NCBI GenBank assembly: GCA_019671005.1 | Contig: CM033745.1 | Coordinates: 29,725,526-29,789,525, forward strand | DNA length: 64,000 bases | DNA from: Hibiscus mutabilis | Taxonomy: Eukaryota; Streptophyta; Magnoliopsida; Malvales; Malvaceae | Direction of reading: 5' to 3' | Shown here: positions 34,031-45,274 of the stretch, one piece after another | Numbering within the stretch: the stretch's first letter is position 1 | How the letters are laid out: the number at the start of each line of letters is the position of its first letter | The notes under the pieces: model-generated | Seen by the model: the letters and a program-made list of their open reading frames with translations, nothing else | Database searches by the model: none | Told to the model about the DNA's origin: nothing | Program-made: the position numbers and the translations under genes

Positions 34031-35160
34031 ACTACTACAATGGTCACTTTCATTTTACAAGTGTTCACTTTTTCTCACTGAATTTAAAAAATAACAATTT
34101 GGTCACATACATTATCGTTTTATAACATTTTAGTCACTTATGTTATCGTGTTATAGCGTTTTGATCATTGACACGTTAAAAGTCATTTGTTTGATGATAT
34201 GACACGTTAGAAAAAGGGTTTAACTGTTAATTTGACCCTTAAACTTTAAATAAAATATTAATTTGACCCATAAAATTTAGATAAATATCAATTTAACCTA
34301 AGATGATTTTTTCGGGACGTTTTGCCACCCCTAAACTAAAAATCATTACCACATATGCTGCATTTTGTAATGTCTTGTTAGAAATTTTTTGACCAATCAA
34401 AGCATGCCATGTGGCACTTATGGCCAAAAATTGTGACTAACGTTAATAAAAGGGTTAATGGCATATTGAGTCTTTCAAGTTTTATATTTATTCAATTTTG
34501 TCCCCATTTTTTTATTTATTTTATAATTAGCCACATTTGTTTTTATACTCTTAGTCCAATATTATTATGTAATATTATAATATTTAATATATTAATACCA
34601 TCCAATAAGACAATGACACGTGTTATTGTATTATAGTATTATAAAATAATATTAGACTAAAATATAAAAGAAGAAATAAATGAGGTTAATTTTAGAATAA
34701 ATAAAAAAAATTGGAACTGAATTGAATAAATATAAAACTTGAGAGGCTCAATATGCCATTTACCCCTTTTAATAAAGTATAGGTAACGATTTTTTTTCAC
34801 ATTATTTGACGAAGTGAAACTTATTCTAGCTAAGATTCTTGGTATGAAGGAGTTTGAAAATGAAACAGTTGAGAAATAATAACTATAATGAAATTCTTGA
34901 AGAAATTTTAGGTGTATTTTCAAAATTTCAAACACTAAGGAATGTTTTGGTTAAATTAATATTTTATTTAAATTTAAAGGGCAAATTAATATTTTATTTA
35001 AAGTCCAGGAATTAAATTAAACTTTAACCCTTTTAGTTATTGTGTCATATCATCAAACAAACGACTTTTAATGTTTGAGTGACTAAAATATTATAAAACG
35101 ATAACATAACCGAAATATTACTTTTTAAATTTGGTGGACAAAAGTGATACATGTAGTACG
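34031..35160. mobile_element. Foldback/MULE-like element with long terminal inverted repeats
   Basis: The left arm (34031-34215) and right arm (35030-35160) are complementary over about 130 bases, for example TCATTTGTTTGATGATATGA on the left against TCATATCATCAAACAAACGA on the right. The complementarity extends inward through 'gttaatttgacccttaaactttaaa'. The centre is non-coding and holds a second hairpin element. Class is uncertain; no transposase is present. Confidence 0.7.
34452..34766. mobile_element. Hairpin element nested inside the foldback element
   Basis: The left half, starting GGGTTAATGGCATATTGAG, is the near-perfect reverse complement of the right half, ending CTCAATATGCCATTTACCCC. 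Arms are about 130-150 bases, separated by a short AT-rich loop (about 34565-34640). Flanking bases share TTAATAA on both sides, compatible with a target duplication. Confidence 0.78.
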
Positions 35161-35674
35161 AAAAATATCCGTTGCTAGAATAGTATATATTTTTTGAATG
35201 ACTTTTTTTTTTTGAAATGAATTTCTTTGGATAAACACATTTTAGTAAGGAGTCGTCGAGTCCTTCCATCAAAATTTTGAGGCTGGTTACCAACACTTTT
35301 GGTCTAACGTCCGCTATCGGTTCCAGCTTAATCTCTCTTGGTCCAAGTGTGATAATAGTTTTATTAAATTTAATGAAGGATACGTAAATAATTTTAGCTG
35401 AGAGATGAGCTACTAAAAATTTTAAATTTACGTATAATTTAAAAAATCAAATTTTGTATATATTTATATTAAAAATTTATTTTCATTTTCTAAAATTTTA
35501 TAAATCCTCGTAATATTAGACTGCGTAGGTCCCTGGCTTGGCAGCCTTGGCTGCTGGTTAGAGATCCTCAAAAATATTGAATGAAACTTCCTTTTGGGGT
35601 ATGGTTAATTTAGGCATTGCATGTATAGATAAACATTATCGGTAAAATCCAAAGGCATAAAACTAAAGAAGGCC

Positions 35675-36024
35675 CTAACATTTGATTGAATAGTCATTTT
35701 GATCTTAATTCTTTTTTTGAACCAATTTAACTCTAATATTTTATTTTTTGTCAAAATAGCCCATCTACGGATAAAAATTGTTAGTTAATTGACTTGAAAT
35801 AACTTGAAAAAATAATACGTTAAAAGAAATAAATATATTTTATACAATTTTATAAAAAAAATTGATTGATGTATCATTCTGTCAAGTCATTTCAAGCTAT
35901 TTGTCCTCAGTTGACTAACCGTTTTCATTCACAGATGGGCTATTTTGACCCAAAATAAAACATTTGAGGTTAAATTGATTAAAAAAAGAATATGGACTAA
36001 AATGTCTATTGAGTCGAATGTTAG
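35675..36024. mobile_element. MITE-like hairpin upstream of the transporter gene
   Basis: Arms of about 140 bases pair well: left CTAACATTTGATTGAATAGT and GTCAAAATAGCCCATCTACG against right-arm complement CTAACATTCGACTCAATAGA and GTCAAAATAGCCCATCTGTG. A short AT-rich loop lies at about 35820-35865. The right end is 188 bases before the start codon of the transporter gene, in its promoter or 5' leader. Confidence 0.78.
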
Positions 36025-36212
36025 GTACACTTTTTTGGCATTACACCAAATCCAAATTATTATCTGTTTCTCTTCCGTCCTTAAAACAAGCAGATGTAGG
36101 GTGGTTTGATCGCCTATTCTAAGTGATAATTGAGGTAGCTCCAGAATTGAAATGCCTAAATACCCTACTAATACTATACTAGGGAGATCTGGTTCATATT
36201 TCTAAAGGAAAA

Positions 36213-38552
36213 ATGGGTGACAACCATAAGTTCCAACTGGGGACAATTGGTGCTTTGAGTTTATCAGTTGTCTCCTCAGTTTCCATTGTTATATGCAACA
36301 AGGCTCTTATCACCTCTCTTGGTTTCAACTTTGGTCTGTTTCATTGCAATTCCATACATCTCTCTTTATGAATTCTTTGTTTCTTTACGATGCCTGATGT
36401 TGCTTTTGATTAGAATTTACTATTTCCAGATTCCACCCTTTTTTAATTCATTCTAGAAATTTTGGATGTAAGATCCTTTAAATTTAATCTATTCTTTGTA
36501 TTTGTTTTATTTCCTTTCTGATTTACTTATGCTATCAAATACACAATCCGATCACCATAACAAGAAATGGTTTTTGTTGAATTTCAACTTAAAACCAATA
36601 ATTTGTTGTAATTAATGTGGTTAAATTGAGAAAATCATCAGCATTTCTCATGTTTGCTTGATTGTTGTTTCGTGATCGTGTATACTGATTTATTGTGTGG
36701 CTTCTGCAGCCACAACATTGACAAGTTGGCATCTCCTGGTCACGTTTTGTTCTTTTCATGTGGCTTTATGGATGAAAATGTTTGAGCACAAGCCTTTTGA
36801 TGCCAGAGCTGTCATGGGATTTGGTTTTTTGAATGGGATGTCCATTGGCCTTTTGAATCTTAGTTTGGGTTTCAATTCTGTTGGTTTCTACCAGGTAAAT
36901 TTTTGTTTTCCAGACATTATCCTCCTGAATGATATACAAGCCATGTCAAGTGTTTGTTTGATTCCAACATAATTCAAGCATAATGATATTTTGTTCTTAC
37001 AACTTCTATGGAAATGGGATTTGCTAGTGCTATGTATATCCAGCTCAAAGCTTAGCACTTCCCTTTTTCTGCAAACATATTTGGAGCATTATTTTGTGAA
37101 TCTTTTGTTTTCGTATTTTAGATGACAAAACTAGCAATTATCCCCTGCACTGTTCTTTTGGAGACCCTTTTCTTCCGGAAGAAATTCAGGTAAGTATTGA
37201 CATGCTTGTTGCTCTGTAAGGACCTTTTTGAGCTTAGAGACAGTAGAATTTGGAGTTTGAGTTGCATTATTTATCCTAGTTGAAATCTTTACATTTTTTT
37301 ATTGTAATTTGCTAGTTGTTTTAGGTTGGCTTAACGTCATATACTTACTATTGGAGTAGCAATTTATTTGGCTGAGGACTTATGGTTGTAGTTTGATACG
37401 TTTATACGCTGTTTCAATAGGAATGTCTAGCTTTCATTGGCCATTCTTCTTGTCGGTGCCGGAATTGCAACTGTGACTGATCTTCAGCTTAATCTCCTGG
37501 GTTCTATCCTTTCTCTCCTGGCTGTTGTTACCACATGTGTAGCTCAAATTGTATCCTTAGATGGACTGTTGTTTTGCTAGTCATTTTCATTTTTCTCCAG
37601 AATTCGTAACATTGTTTAGGAACAAATGAATGTTAAACAAGTGCCGTATTAATAGGCGCTTCTTAATCTGATTACAAAATTCTCTCGGTTGTTAAAACTC
37701 CATAACTCATCTCTTCTTAGATGACTAATACCACCCAGAAGAAGTTCAAAGTATCATCAACTCAACTTCTCTACCAGTCTTGCCCTTATCAGGCACTAAT
37801 TTTGTTCATCATTGGCCCACTCCTGGATGCGCTTTTGGCTAACCAGAATGTTTTTGCTTTCAAGTATACCCCTCAAGTGCTGGTAAGATTGGAATCGTTG
37901 CTGCCGAATCCCGCCCCAACCAAAATACAAAGGGGGCTCGGACGGAATATATAGTAGAACTATGTTTTTATTGAATCTTGTTGCTTCTAATTGTTTCCAT
38001 ATGCAACCTTTGTTGCAGTTATTCATTGTTCTGTCATGCATGATATCTATCACTGTCAACTTTAGTACATTTCTAGTAATTAGAAAGACATCCCCAATCA
38101 CCTACCAAGTCCTAGGACATTTAAAAACATGCCTTGTTTTGGCGTTTGGTTATGTTCTACTTCATGATCCATATAGCTCGCGCACTATTTTGGGGATCTT
38201 GATTGCTGTAGTCGGAATGATCCTTTACTCGTATTATTGCACTACCGAGAGCCAGCAGCAGAAGGCTAATGAAGTATCGACACAATCGCCTCAGGTAGTT
38301 CACTGCATATCTATATATGTGCGCCTTTGATGAACTCGTGTACCGAATGGTCATATGCGATCGTTTTTCGTTTCTGGATATCTTGGAATATATGCTGACC
38401 ACCTGTGTGCATATCCTTACCATTGAATGATGCAGGTTAAAGAAAGTGAATCTGATCCTCTGATTATCGGAGATAAAGGAAGTGGGATTTTGATTGATGG
38501 TGTTGTTCCAAAAAGTCCTGTATGGAATTCCAGAAGGGACCTGGATGCATAA
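36213..38552 (+). pseudogene. UDP-xylose-transporter-like (NST-KT/TPT family) gene, disrupted in exon 4
   Basis: Seven exons can be read by frame and splice sites: 36213-36333, 36710-36894, 37122-37189, 37418-37550, 37721-37882, 38019-38294 and 38436-38552, about 353 codons, the usual length of UXT-type nucleotide-sugar transporters. These Golgi/ER membrane proteins, with about ten helices, carry UDP-xylose into the lumen for cell-wall glycan synthesis. Conserved blocks are SIVICNKALI (exon 1), TTLTSWHLLVTF (exon 2), GLLNLSLGFNSVGFYQ then MTKLAIIPCTVLLETLF, TDLQLN, STQLLYQSCPYQA, NFSTFLVI and TYQVLGHLKTCLVLAFGY. Donors are GT; all acceptors are AG except exon 4, where CAG has become CAA (37415-37417). 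Codon 129 is TAG (37428-37430), where relatives have Lys or Gln. A nearby AG (37419-37420) would leave the same stop. A normally invariant Gly is Arg in VIRKTSP. The family call is firm, loss of function likely; a sequencing error cannot be excluded. Confidence 0.85.
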
Positions 38553-38649
38553 AATCTTGGGAATGTTAAAAAGCTGTATTCAATTTTGGTAGATGAGACA
38601 CTTTTTGTAAGATGTTAGGGATGTTAATTGTATATCAGCATTAGGCATT

Positions 38650-39060
38650 TGTCACGCCTGAGAAGAAGCGGAGTTATTAATCCGACATCAGAAAAAAAAC
38701 GGAAGGACTTGAGATATAAATACGGTGGCGCTGCACATCCTATCAGGCATGTCTTTTAAGAAGAGAATAATGGCCCCATGACAAGTGGTATCAGAGCGAC
38801 CCTTTAACTTCCGATTTCACCTCGAGCGTCCATGAGTGGGGTAGGCAGGGTAGACAACTGTGACAAGGTAGCCCATCACGAGAGTGAAAGCTCGTGACGA
38901 GGGCGTCATGAGGTTGAGTGGGGAAGAATGTCACGCCTGAGAAGAGGCGGGTCATTAATCTCACATCAGAAATGAAAAGGGAGGTCTTGGGATATAAATA
39001 CGGTGGCGCTACATATCCTATTAAACATGTCTTTTGGGAAGAGGGTAATGGCCTGTGACA
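38650..39060 (+). mobile_element. Complete TRIM (terminal-repeat retrotransposon in miniature)
   Basis: Two direct LTRs, 38650-38783 (134 bp) and 38929-39060 (132 bp), begin TGTCACGCCTGAGAAG and end TGACA. Two bases after the first lies a perfect primer binding site, TGGTATCAGAGC (38786-38797, initiator tRNA-Met). A purine run GGGGAAGAA ends just before the second LTR. The flanks CATT (38646-38649 and 39061-39064) form a target duplication. Each LTR has a GATATAAATACGG TATA box. The 145-bp interior encodes nothing, so movement must have used enzymes of another element. It lies 97 bases after the stop codon of the transporter gene. Confidence 0.9.
38786..38797 (+). promoter_or_regulatory. Primer binding site of the TRIM
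   Basis: TGGTATCAGAGC is the exact complement of the 3' end of plant initiator tRNA-Met, unlike the altered sites of the large chromoviruses in this window. Confidence 0.9.
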
Positions 39061-40574
39061 CATTGCATACCCCAACTTGATTTGTTACTACTATTCTCTT
39101 TAATTAGAAAGAAGCCTTCTACAGTTTTGAAGAAATGAAGGCTTATTATCATTCTAATTCTAGTTATAGAATTCTAAATGGTTGATGGTTCCTACTCCCT
39201 CTCCTGCCTCCTTGTTCTACAATAAAATGTTGAAGGCTTAGGGTCACTTTGGTTCTAGATAAGATTAGGTATTTCACCCGACTCGATCCAATTTTTTTTT
39301 AAAAAAATTGGGTCGGACGGGTAGGGTTTTTAATAGGAGTGAGGTCATGTTCGAACTTAGGGTGAAAATATATGACCCGACCCAAGACTAATAGTGTAAT
39401 TTCCTCTTATATTTTTTAGAAATATTTATAATAATGTCCCCTCTTTATAATTTAAAATTTAGGTCCTTGAAATTAAATTTTTATTTACACTCTGGTCCCT
39501 AAAATTATTTTTTACATTAGGTCCCTAAAATTATTTTTTACAATTAGACTCTAAAAGTTGATTTTTTTAATATATCGGGGTCAGATTTTTTAAAGGATGG
39601 GGCCGTGTTAGGTTCGAATTTAGGGTGATTATTTTTGAGTTGTCCAAAAACTCAACTCGTGTCCATCTCTAGTTCCACAAAATATATGTCATTTTTCTTA
39701 AAAAAATAAAAATGTCAAAGAAAACGTGATTGGTTGTAAAATTAAAAAAATAAATTTTAAATATGAAAACAAAAATGAGTGAATATTTGAAAATATGCTT
39801 TCACTATTTTCATTGAGAATGTTTTAGAAAAATTGAAAAGATGAAAACAGTAGATTTTTAATTTTAACTCTATTTAACCTAGGTTCAAATCCTTCTATTG
39901 GTAATTTTTAAAGTTTTTTAATTAACTATATTTTATTTTTTACTATAATAATATTTTTCTAATAATTATATTTTAATTTAATTACTTAACGAGCAACTAA
40001 TTGTTTATTTTTATTTTTGAAAAACTAGATGCCAAACATATTTTTTATTATTTTTATTTTTGAAAACATGTATTCATTTCTATTATCCATATATTTTTAA
40101 ATTTTTGAAAAACTAAAACTAAAAATTATTTAAAAAAAAATAGAACTAAACGAAATTTTATTCTTTTTTGTCTATTTCATAAGCTAGGCCAAAATGTCAA
40201 AATTTTTATGAAAAATATATCATGCACCTGCGGTTGGAAACTTATTTTTTATAAGGGAGTCTAAATAAAAATTTAAGGGTTTAATTTAGGTTGTAGATTT
40301 AGAGAATTTAATATTTATAATTAAAATGATCGGTTTAGGGTTTATAATTTAATATTTTATTATTATAAATTTTAATTTTAATTTTTAAAATTAAATTAAA
40401 TATGTTTGTGAGAGAAAATTATATTGTGTGTTCATCAAATATTAGCTCAAATTTTATTATTCTCTCTTTTATTTTTGTGGGGAAGAAAACTAAATCTCGC
40501 CCACACCTTTATTTTTGGTCTACGCACTGATTAGCATTTTTAGCGGTGCAGCAGCCGCAGCTAGTTTACAATAA
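39061..40574. other. AT-rich intergenic DNA, no gene seen
   Basis: No plausible reading frame or RNA gene was found. Small structures: an imperfect hairpin at about 39276-39324 (ACCCGACTCGATCCAATTTT facing AAAATTGGGTCGGACGGGT), and a directly repeated GGTCCCTAAAATTATTTTTT block (about 39492 and 39525). The GGGTCGG-type words recur in reverse at 43060-43225, suggesting relics of one dispersed repeat. Confidence 0.7.
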
Positions 40575-41415
40575 TTAGCGGTGTAAGTACGGTTGATTAT
40601 TGAGTTGAGCAGCTCACAAATAATTTGAGAATGAATTAATTAAAATTCAATTAACGTTTGATTCTAATTGATTCAACTCGAACTCGAACTCGACTTAAGA
40701 TTTTAATGATTCGAGTCGAATAAGACTTGATTAGACTCGATAAGTTCGCGAGCAGCTTTTTATTTTTTATAAACATTGAATGATTTTTTGTGACTATCTT
40801 ACAAAATTATGTTTCAAAAAATTTAAATGCTAGTTGAGATTCTAAAAAATTCCGTGATTTTCTAGGTAATTGACCAATAAAATATTTAGTTTCACATTTT
40901 TAAAACGTTTGTATTCCGTGAAATTTTAAAAGTTAATTTGTATTCATAAGAAATTAAATTATAATAATTAATATTTCCTTCTTTTTTATTAAAGCTTTTT
41001 CGTTTTTTATTATTACTTTATGTATAAAAGTAGAAAAAAAGTTTTTAATTTTTATCTAAAAAATCTGATTCAAAATCAAAACATCGAATTCTCTAAGGCC
41101 TTCTCTTATTTCTTGTTCATCGAAGATTGTTTAGAACTTAAAAAGAGTCTCGCACTCGAATAACGTCTTCATTTTTAACTCGGTCATGACATATTTTTTT
41201 TATTTTTCTTCTTAGTCGTCATGTTTTTTTCCATTTGAATTTGTATGTTTATATTAAGTTCTAATAGTATAACTAGATTTTACCTATACTTTAAAAAATA
41301 AGGTAAAAATTTTGGCGAGCTTAACAAGTAACGAGTCGAGCAACAAAAATATTTTAACGAGCACGAGTCGAACACTACTTAACTCGTAATTGACTCGGTG
41401 CGATAAGCACCCCTA
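40575..41415. mobile_element. Possible non-autonomous hAT-like element
   Basis: The left end TAGCGGTGTAAGTACGG and the reverse complement of the right end, TAGGGGTGCTTATCGCACC, resemble each other and the TAGGGGTG ends of plant hAT elements. Interior stretches rich in 'gagtcgaa' on the left and 'cgagtcgaac' on the right fit inverted subterminal repeats. There is no transposase. The ends are imperfect and no 8-bp duplication is clear. Confidence 0.4.
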
Positions 41416-41935
41416 GGTGTAAGTGAATCGAGCTTGAATAACAAGGTTTTTTTGTATTTATTTATTTATTTTTGAAGGTATTCATGTTTGGTTCGTATTC
41501 GTTTAAATTTGTAATATCGTGTGAATTTGTTTATTTTTGAACGTGATTGATTTCGTTGGTTTAGTATTCGTGAATATGTTCGTTTAACATTCGCATAAAT
41601 GTTCGTTATATGTTCTTCAATATGGTGAAATGACACCACTAGTCCTTAATTTTCTTAGGCTTCCACAGTTTGGACTCTAAAGTTGACCCATGTTCAATTT
41701 AGTCCCTACCTTCACCAATATTTAAAATATAAAAAATAAAAAGAAAAGGAGAAACGAGTCAATAAACAAGCTTATTCGTGAACATAAACGAACTGAATAC
41801 ACTTTTGTTTCTGTTTGTTCATTTATTAGACGAACATAAAATTTTTATTTATATTCATTTAACAAACATAAGCGAACGTTACACGAATAATTAAAGAACA
41901 ATTCGTTAAACACTTGTTTATTTATACCCCTAACA
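41414..41935. mobile_element. Possible second hAT-like non-autonomous element
   Basis: It starts TAGGTGTAAGTGAATCGAG and ends with the complement of TAGGGGTATAAATAAACAAG. The interior has 'gttcgtttaacattcgc' on the left and 'aacaaacataagcgaacg' on the right, mutually complementary. It directly abuts the preceding hAT-like element. Confidence 0.42.
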
Positions 41936-43307
41936 ATAACTTATCAATTTCTCGCAAATTGAGATGACATTTCTGCAACTTTCGTCATCTTTCAATTATT
42001 AGTCACAATACCTCAAGAAACAATGCTTGTGTGCGAAGAAATGACAATTATTAGGGTGAAACGGTTGGTCGATTCGGAATAAAAAAGTCAACCTCATATT
42101 TTAACGGATTTAACAACTTTATGTTATATCTTAGATTTTGCTTTGAAATATGTAGCAAAGTTGGTTAAATCCATCGATTCCATTATAAAAATTCTTAATA
42201 ACTAATCAATTTAGTCGCATAGAATATATAATTAATAATTATACTCGGTTTGATCAAATAAGCTTGATAAAAAAATGTAAAAAAATTACAGTAATAATCT
42301 AACCAGAAATAACGAATTCTTGAACATGGAATTAACTGAGAAAAAAAATAGAAACATGAACATAAATCCAACCAGAAATGGAATTGTTATACTATACTTC
42401 CAAACATAATTAAATTGAAAATAAAAATTACTGAGGCTTGTATAAACAATTTTTAAGATAAATTTTACCTCTCTCTTGGTGCTTGAGAATGTTGGACGTC
42501 TATTTTTTAGGATACAACAACAAATGTTCAATGCAAACAGTCCAACCTTAATGAACAAAAACAAACTCAACAGTGTTTTTTTTTTTATCACCAGGACATA
42601 ACCGAATTTGAGAGGAAATATATCTGAAATTGTTTGATGTGTGTAAAATGAGTAGGTTGTCACCCCAATTTATGTGAAAAATGCCGTAGATGAAGAGACT
42701 AGATGAATTAATGAAAAGCAATGAACACTAATGGCAACAGATAAAGAAATGAAGAGTCACAAGATTAAATGAAAAAAACTAAACTACAATAAACAATTTA
42801 ATTTGTCTTAAAATTTTCACAGGTCCAAATTAGGCCTAACTAGTATAAACATTTTGCATCGTCCGTCATGGGGTTGTGCCCTCAACCCATGCTGAACTGA
42901 TTTGCACCCTCTGTGCATGAGGGAGTGCTTTGGATTACACATTTACCAACCAACAAATTGGTTCTAGCTTATAAACATCTTCCATACATCACACTTATCT
43001 CATGTGAGAGAAAAGTGTTCTAAGTAAGCATGTTACCTCAACAACATTTGCATGTAGCTAGGGATGGCAATTTGACCCAAACCCGATGGGTTCCGACTCA
43101 ATCTAATAGGGGCAGATTTTTCTTATAAAATTCTAGTCTGGGTCGGGGCGGGTTTTGAAGAAAATGTAGTCGAAGTCGGAGTGGGTCCGAGTTTAGGGAG
43201 AAAATTTTCGACCCGACAAAACTCATATATAATACAAAAATGTCTTTATATAAAATGGTGTATCTATGTGTTTTGCCCACCTTGAAGTTTTTAAAGTTCA
43301 CACATTT
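41936..43307. other. Intergenic DNA, no gene supported
   Basis: The longest frame, on the minus strand at 42286-42663, is Phe/Leu-rich owing to AT-rich DNA and has no motif I recognise. Around 43060-43225 lies a GGGTCGG/CCCGAC-rich relic also seen at 39280-39400. Nothing else was recognised. Confidence 0.6.
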
Positions 43308-43736
43308 TGTAACGATCCAGATTTCAAAATCCGAGGGTCGGTTTACCTCGAAGTGTGGGCTTCGCGTTTGGGCCTTGAGAGCCTTAGTGGGCTTGTATAT
43401 GGTTGTTGGGCTTGAGTTTTTGGTTTGGGGATGAGTTAGGAGGATGATGAGGGTAATTAGGTAATTACCTAATTATTTGAAGAGGGAAAGGTGAGTCTCT
43501 TTAATTCCTCTGCAGAAAGCAAGAGGAATGAGATCACCATTGTCCTCTTGTCTTCATCCCTCACCCATTTTCATCTTCCAACTTCTTACCCACAAGAAAG
43601 ATTGAATCTTTATCATTCCAAGTGTGAATCTCGGTTTTGTTGTTGGGAGAGGGTTGTTAACTCCTCAAAAGTACTGTTTTATGCTTATTTTACAATGCCT
43701 TTGCTTGCCCTTTAAGTATATTTAGTTGCATTTAGA
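43308..43736 (+). mobile_element. LTR-like fragment, start of an unidentified retroelement
   Basis: It opens TGTAACGATCC, like the TGTAACNNCC starts of the chromovirus LTRs here, but its body is not shared with A, B or C. It includes a perfect 22-bp palindrome (43454-43475). It ends where the Athila-type LTR starts, so that element may have inserted into it. Confidence 0.45.
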
Positions 43737-45084
43737 TGTTAAAATCATGCATTTACATATTGAGTTAAGGAGCTATACCATTGTAGTGTGAAGTGTTGTT
43801 TTGCTGGTTTTGATGCAGGACGCAGAAAGTCAGGCATGACAGTGAAGCACTGGAAGAGAACGCAAAAAAAGAAGTAGAGAATTGTCGTGTAGTAGTTGCC
43901 ATAGATGGACCAAACAAAGCCAAGCTCGACTGGAAAAGGATTGAAGTCCGATGCTCGGTCAATGTAGCCATTGGACCTTGTACACGTCAACCCTAGGATT
44001 CAAATCTGGATAAGATGATCACGTGTCTTATTCCTTGCACATTCAAAATTCAAACTCAAAGGCTTATCCTAGGGTTTCCACGCACGCCTATTTAAAGGAT
44101 ATCAAGCAACCACTAGAGATAGATCAGATTGGAGAGAGGTTGCACCATGGTGAACCGAGAGACGACGTGGTTCGACCAAGCTAAGACCGAGAGCTCTGGA
44201 GCATCCAAAGGGTTGCATTGATAAATCTCCTTCTTGCTCATTCTCTTAGTTTTATTTATTTTTATTTCGAAAAGATGATAAGAAACGATGATGTTTTGTG
44301 GATGGACCTCCCAACCATGAACTAAGCTTTTAAAGTTGGTTGGGAGATGTTTGCGATTAACATTTATTTTATATTTGGTTTTTAATAATTAGAGTGCCTT
44401 GGTATTATTTTCTATCTGCTAGTTCATAATTTTTCCAAATCCATTGCCATACGACAGTTGGCATTGTGTGCTTATTGCACCATAATATCTTAACAACCTT
44501 AAGGGGCAACGATCAATTTCCAGATACTAAGGTGAGAAGCTTCGACAAGAAATGTTCAAGTAGATGAAATTACTTTGGAAGTGAGTCTACCCCTTAGGAG
44601 TAAAGATTGACACTTAATCAAGTTAATTATTGAAAAACTTCACTATAGACATATAGATGTTTTATTGTGGTTAACTTAGGGTATTGCCATCGATAGAGGC
44701 AATACTATCTTTAATCTGCTCGGCAATAAACCAAGGCAGGACATCATTAAAGGCTGTCATAAGTAGTGTGAAATCCAGGCATCCCTTGCCAAAGCTCATT
44801 ATTCAATTGAACACTTCGTTGACAGAATACTTTCATTGTCACTACACTGTTTTCCCATCTTTTTAATATAAAACCCAAAACATTTTAAACACTTTTAATT
44901 CTTTCAAACAAGTAAACATTGAGCAAATAAGTTCTTGGTCAATCACTATGGATTTGATACTCAGCTTACTGTTGTATTACTTGCTGACCGTGTATACTTG
45001 CACGTATAAGACTCACCTTGGCATTATTCCTTTGCACTTTACACTAAAAATTCTATCTTTTACCAAGCGTTAGCAAAGTCGACA
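43737..45084 (+). mobile_element. 5' LTR of an Athila-type Ty3/gypsy element
   Basis: It starts TGTTAAAATCATGC and ends GTCGACA, giving 1348 bp. The part from 44160 on is shared with 1010-1820. It is followed by a six-base spacer and a typical Athila primer binding site. Short minus-strand frames at 43745-43990 fall inside it and are regarded as chance. Confidence 0.78.
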
Positions 45085-45090
45085 AGTTTT

Positions 45091-45108
45091 TGGTGCCATT
45101 GCTGGGGA
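45091..45108 (+). promoter_or_regulatory. Primer binding site of the Athila-type element (tRNA-Asp type)
   Basis: TGGTGCCATTGCTGGGGA is close to TGGCGCCGTTGCCGGGGA, the complement of the tRNA-Asp 3' end used by Athila elements. The three differences are all G/A or C/T transitions. Confidence 0.85.
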
Positions 45109-45274
45109 TTGCAACGAAATTTATTATTTTAATTTTTACTTGTTTTTCTTTTTTTCCATTTTATTTATTTGTTTTGACCAGTGTATGACCAGAAACTGCC
45201 CTGTGGTGGAAGATTGGCCAAACGATCCGGAAAACGAAAGAACCCTACGAAGGTTAAAGAAAAAAATTTGAGAG

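Noticed and set aside
34452..34766. Hairpin considered as a microRNA precursor
   Set aside because: The arms are far longer than typical plant precursors and are embedded in transposon-like DNA; a MITE is more likely. Small RNA data would be needed.
36213..38552. Reading the transporter as an intact gene
   Set aside because: No splice choice that I can find avoids the TAG at 37428 while keeping the downstream frame; skipping exon 4 (133 bases) shifts the frame.
38791..39075. 94-codon minus-strand frame after the transporter gene
   Set aside because: It spans the interior and 3' LTR of the TRIM on the opposite strand; no coding signal.
42286..42663. 125-codon minus-strand frame rich in Phe and Leu
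   Set aside because: The composition mirrors AT-rich DNA, there is no family motif and no promoter or splice context.
43745..43990. Two overlapping minus-strand frames with a hydrophobic segment
   Set aside because: They lie inside the Athila-type LTR and overlap each other in different frames; chance is the simplest explanation.
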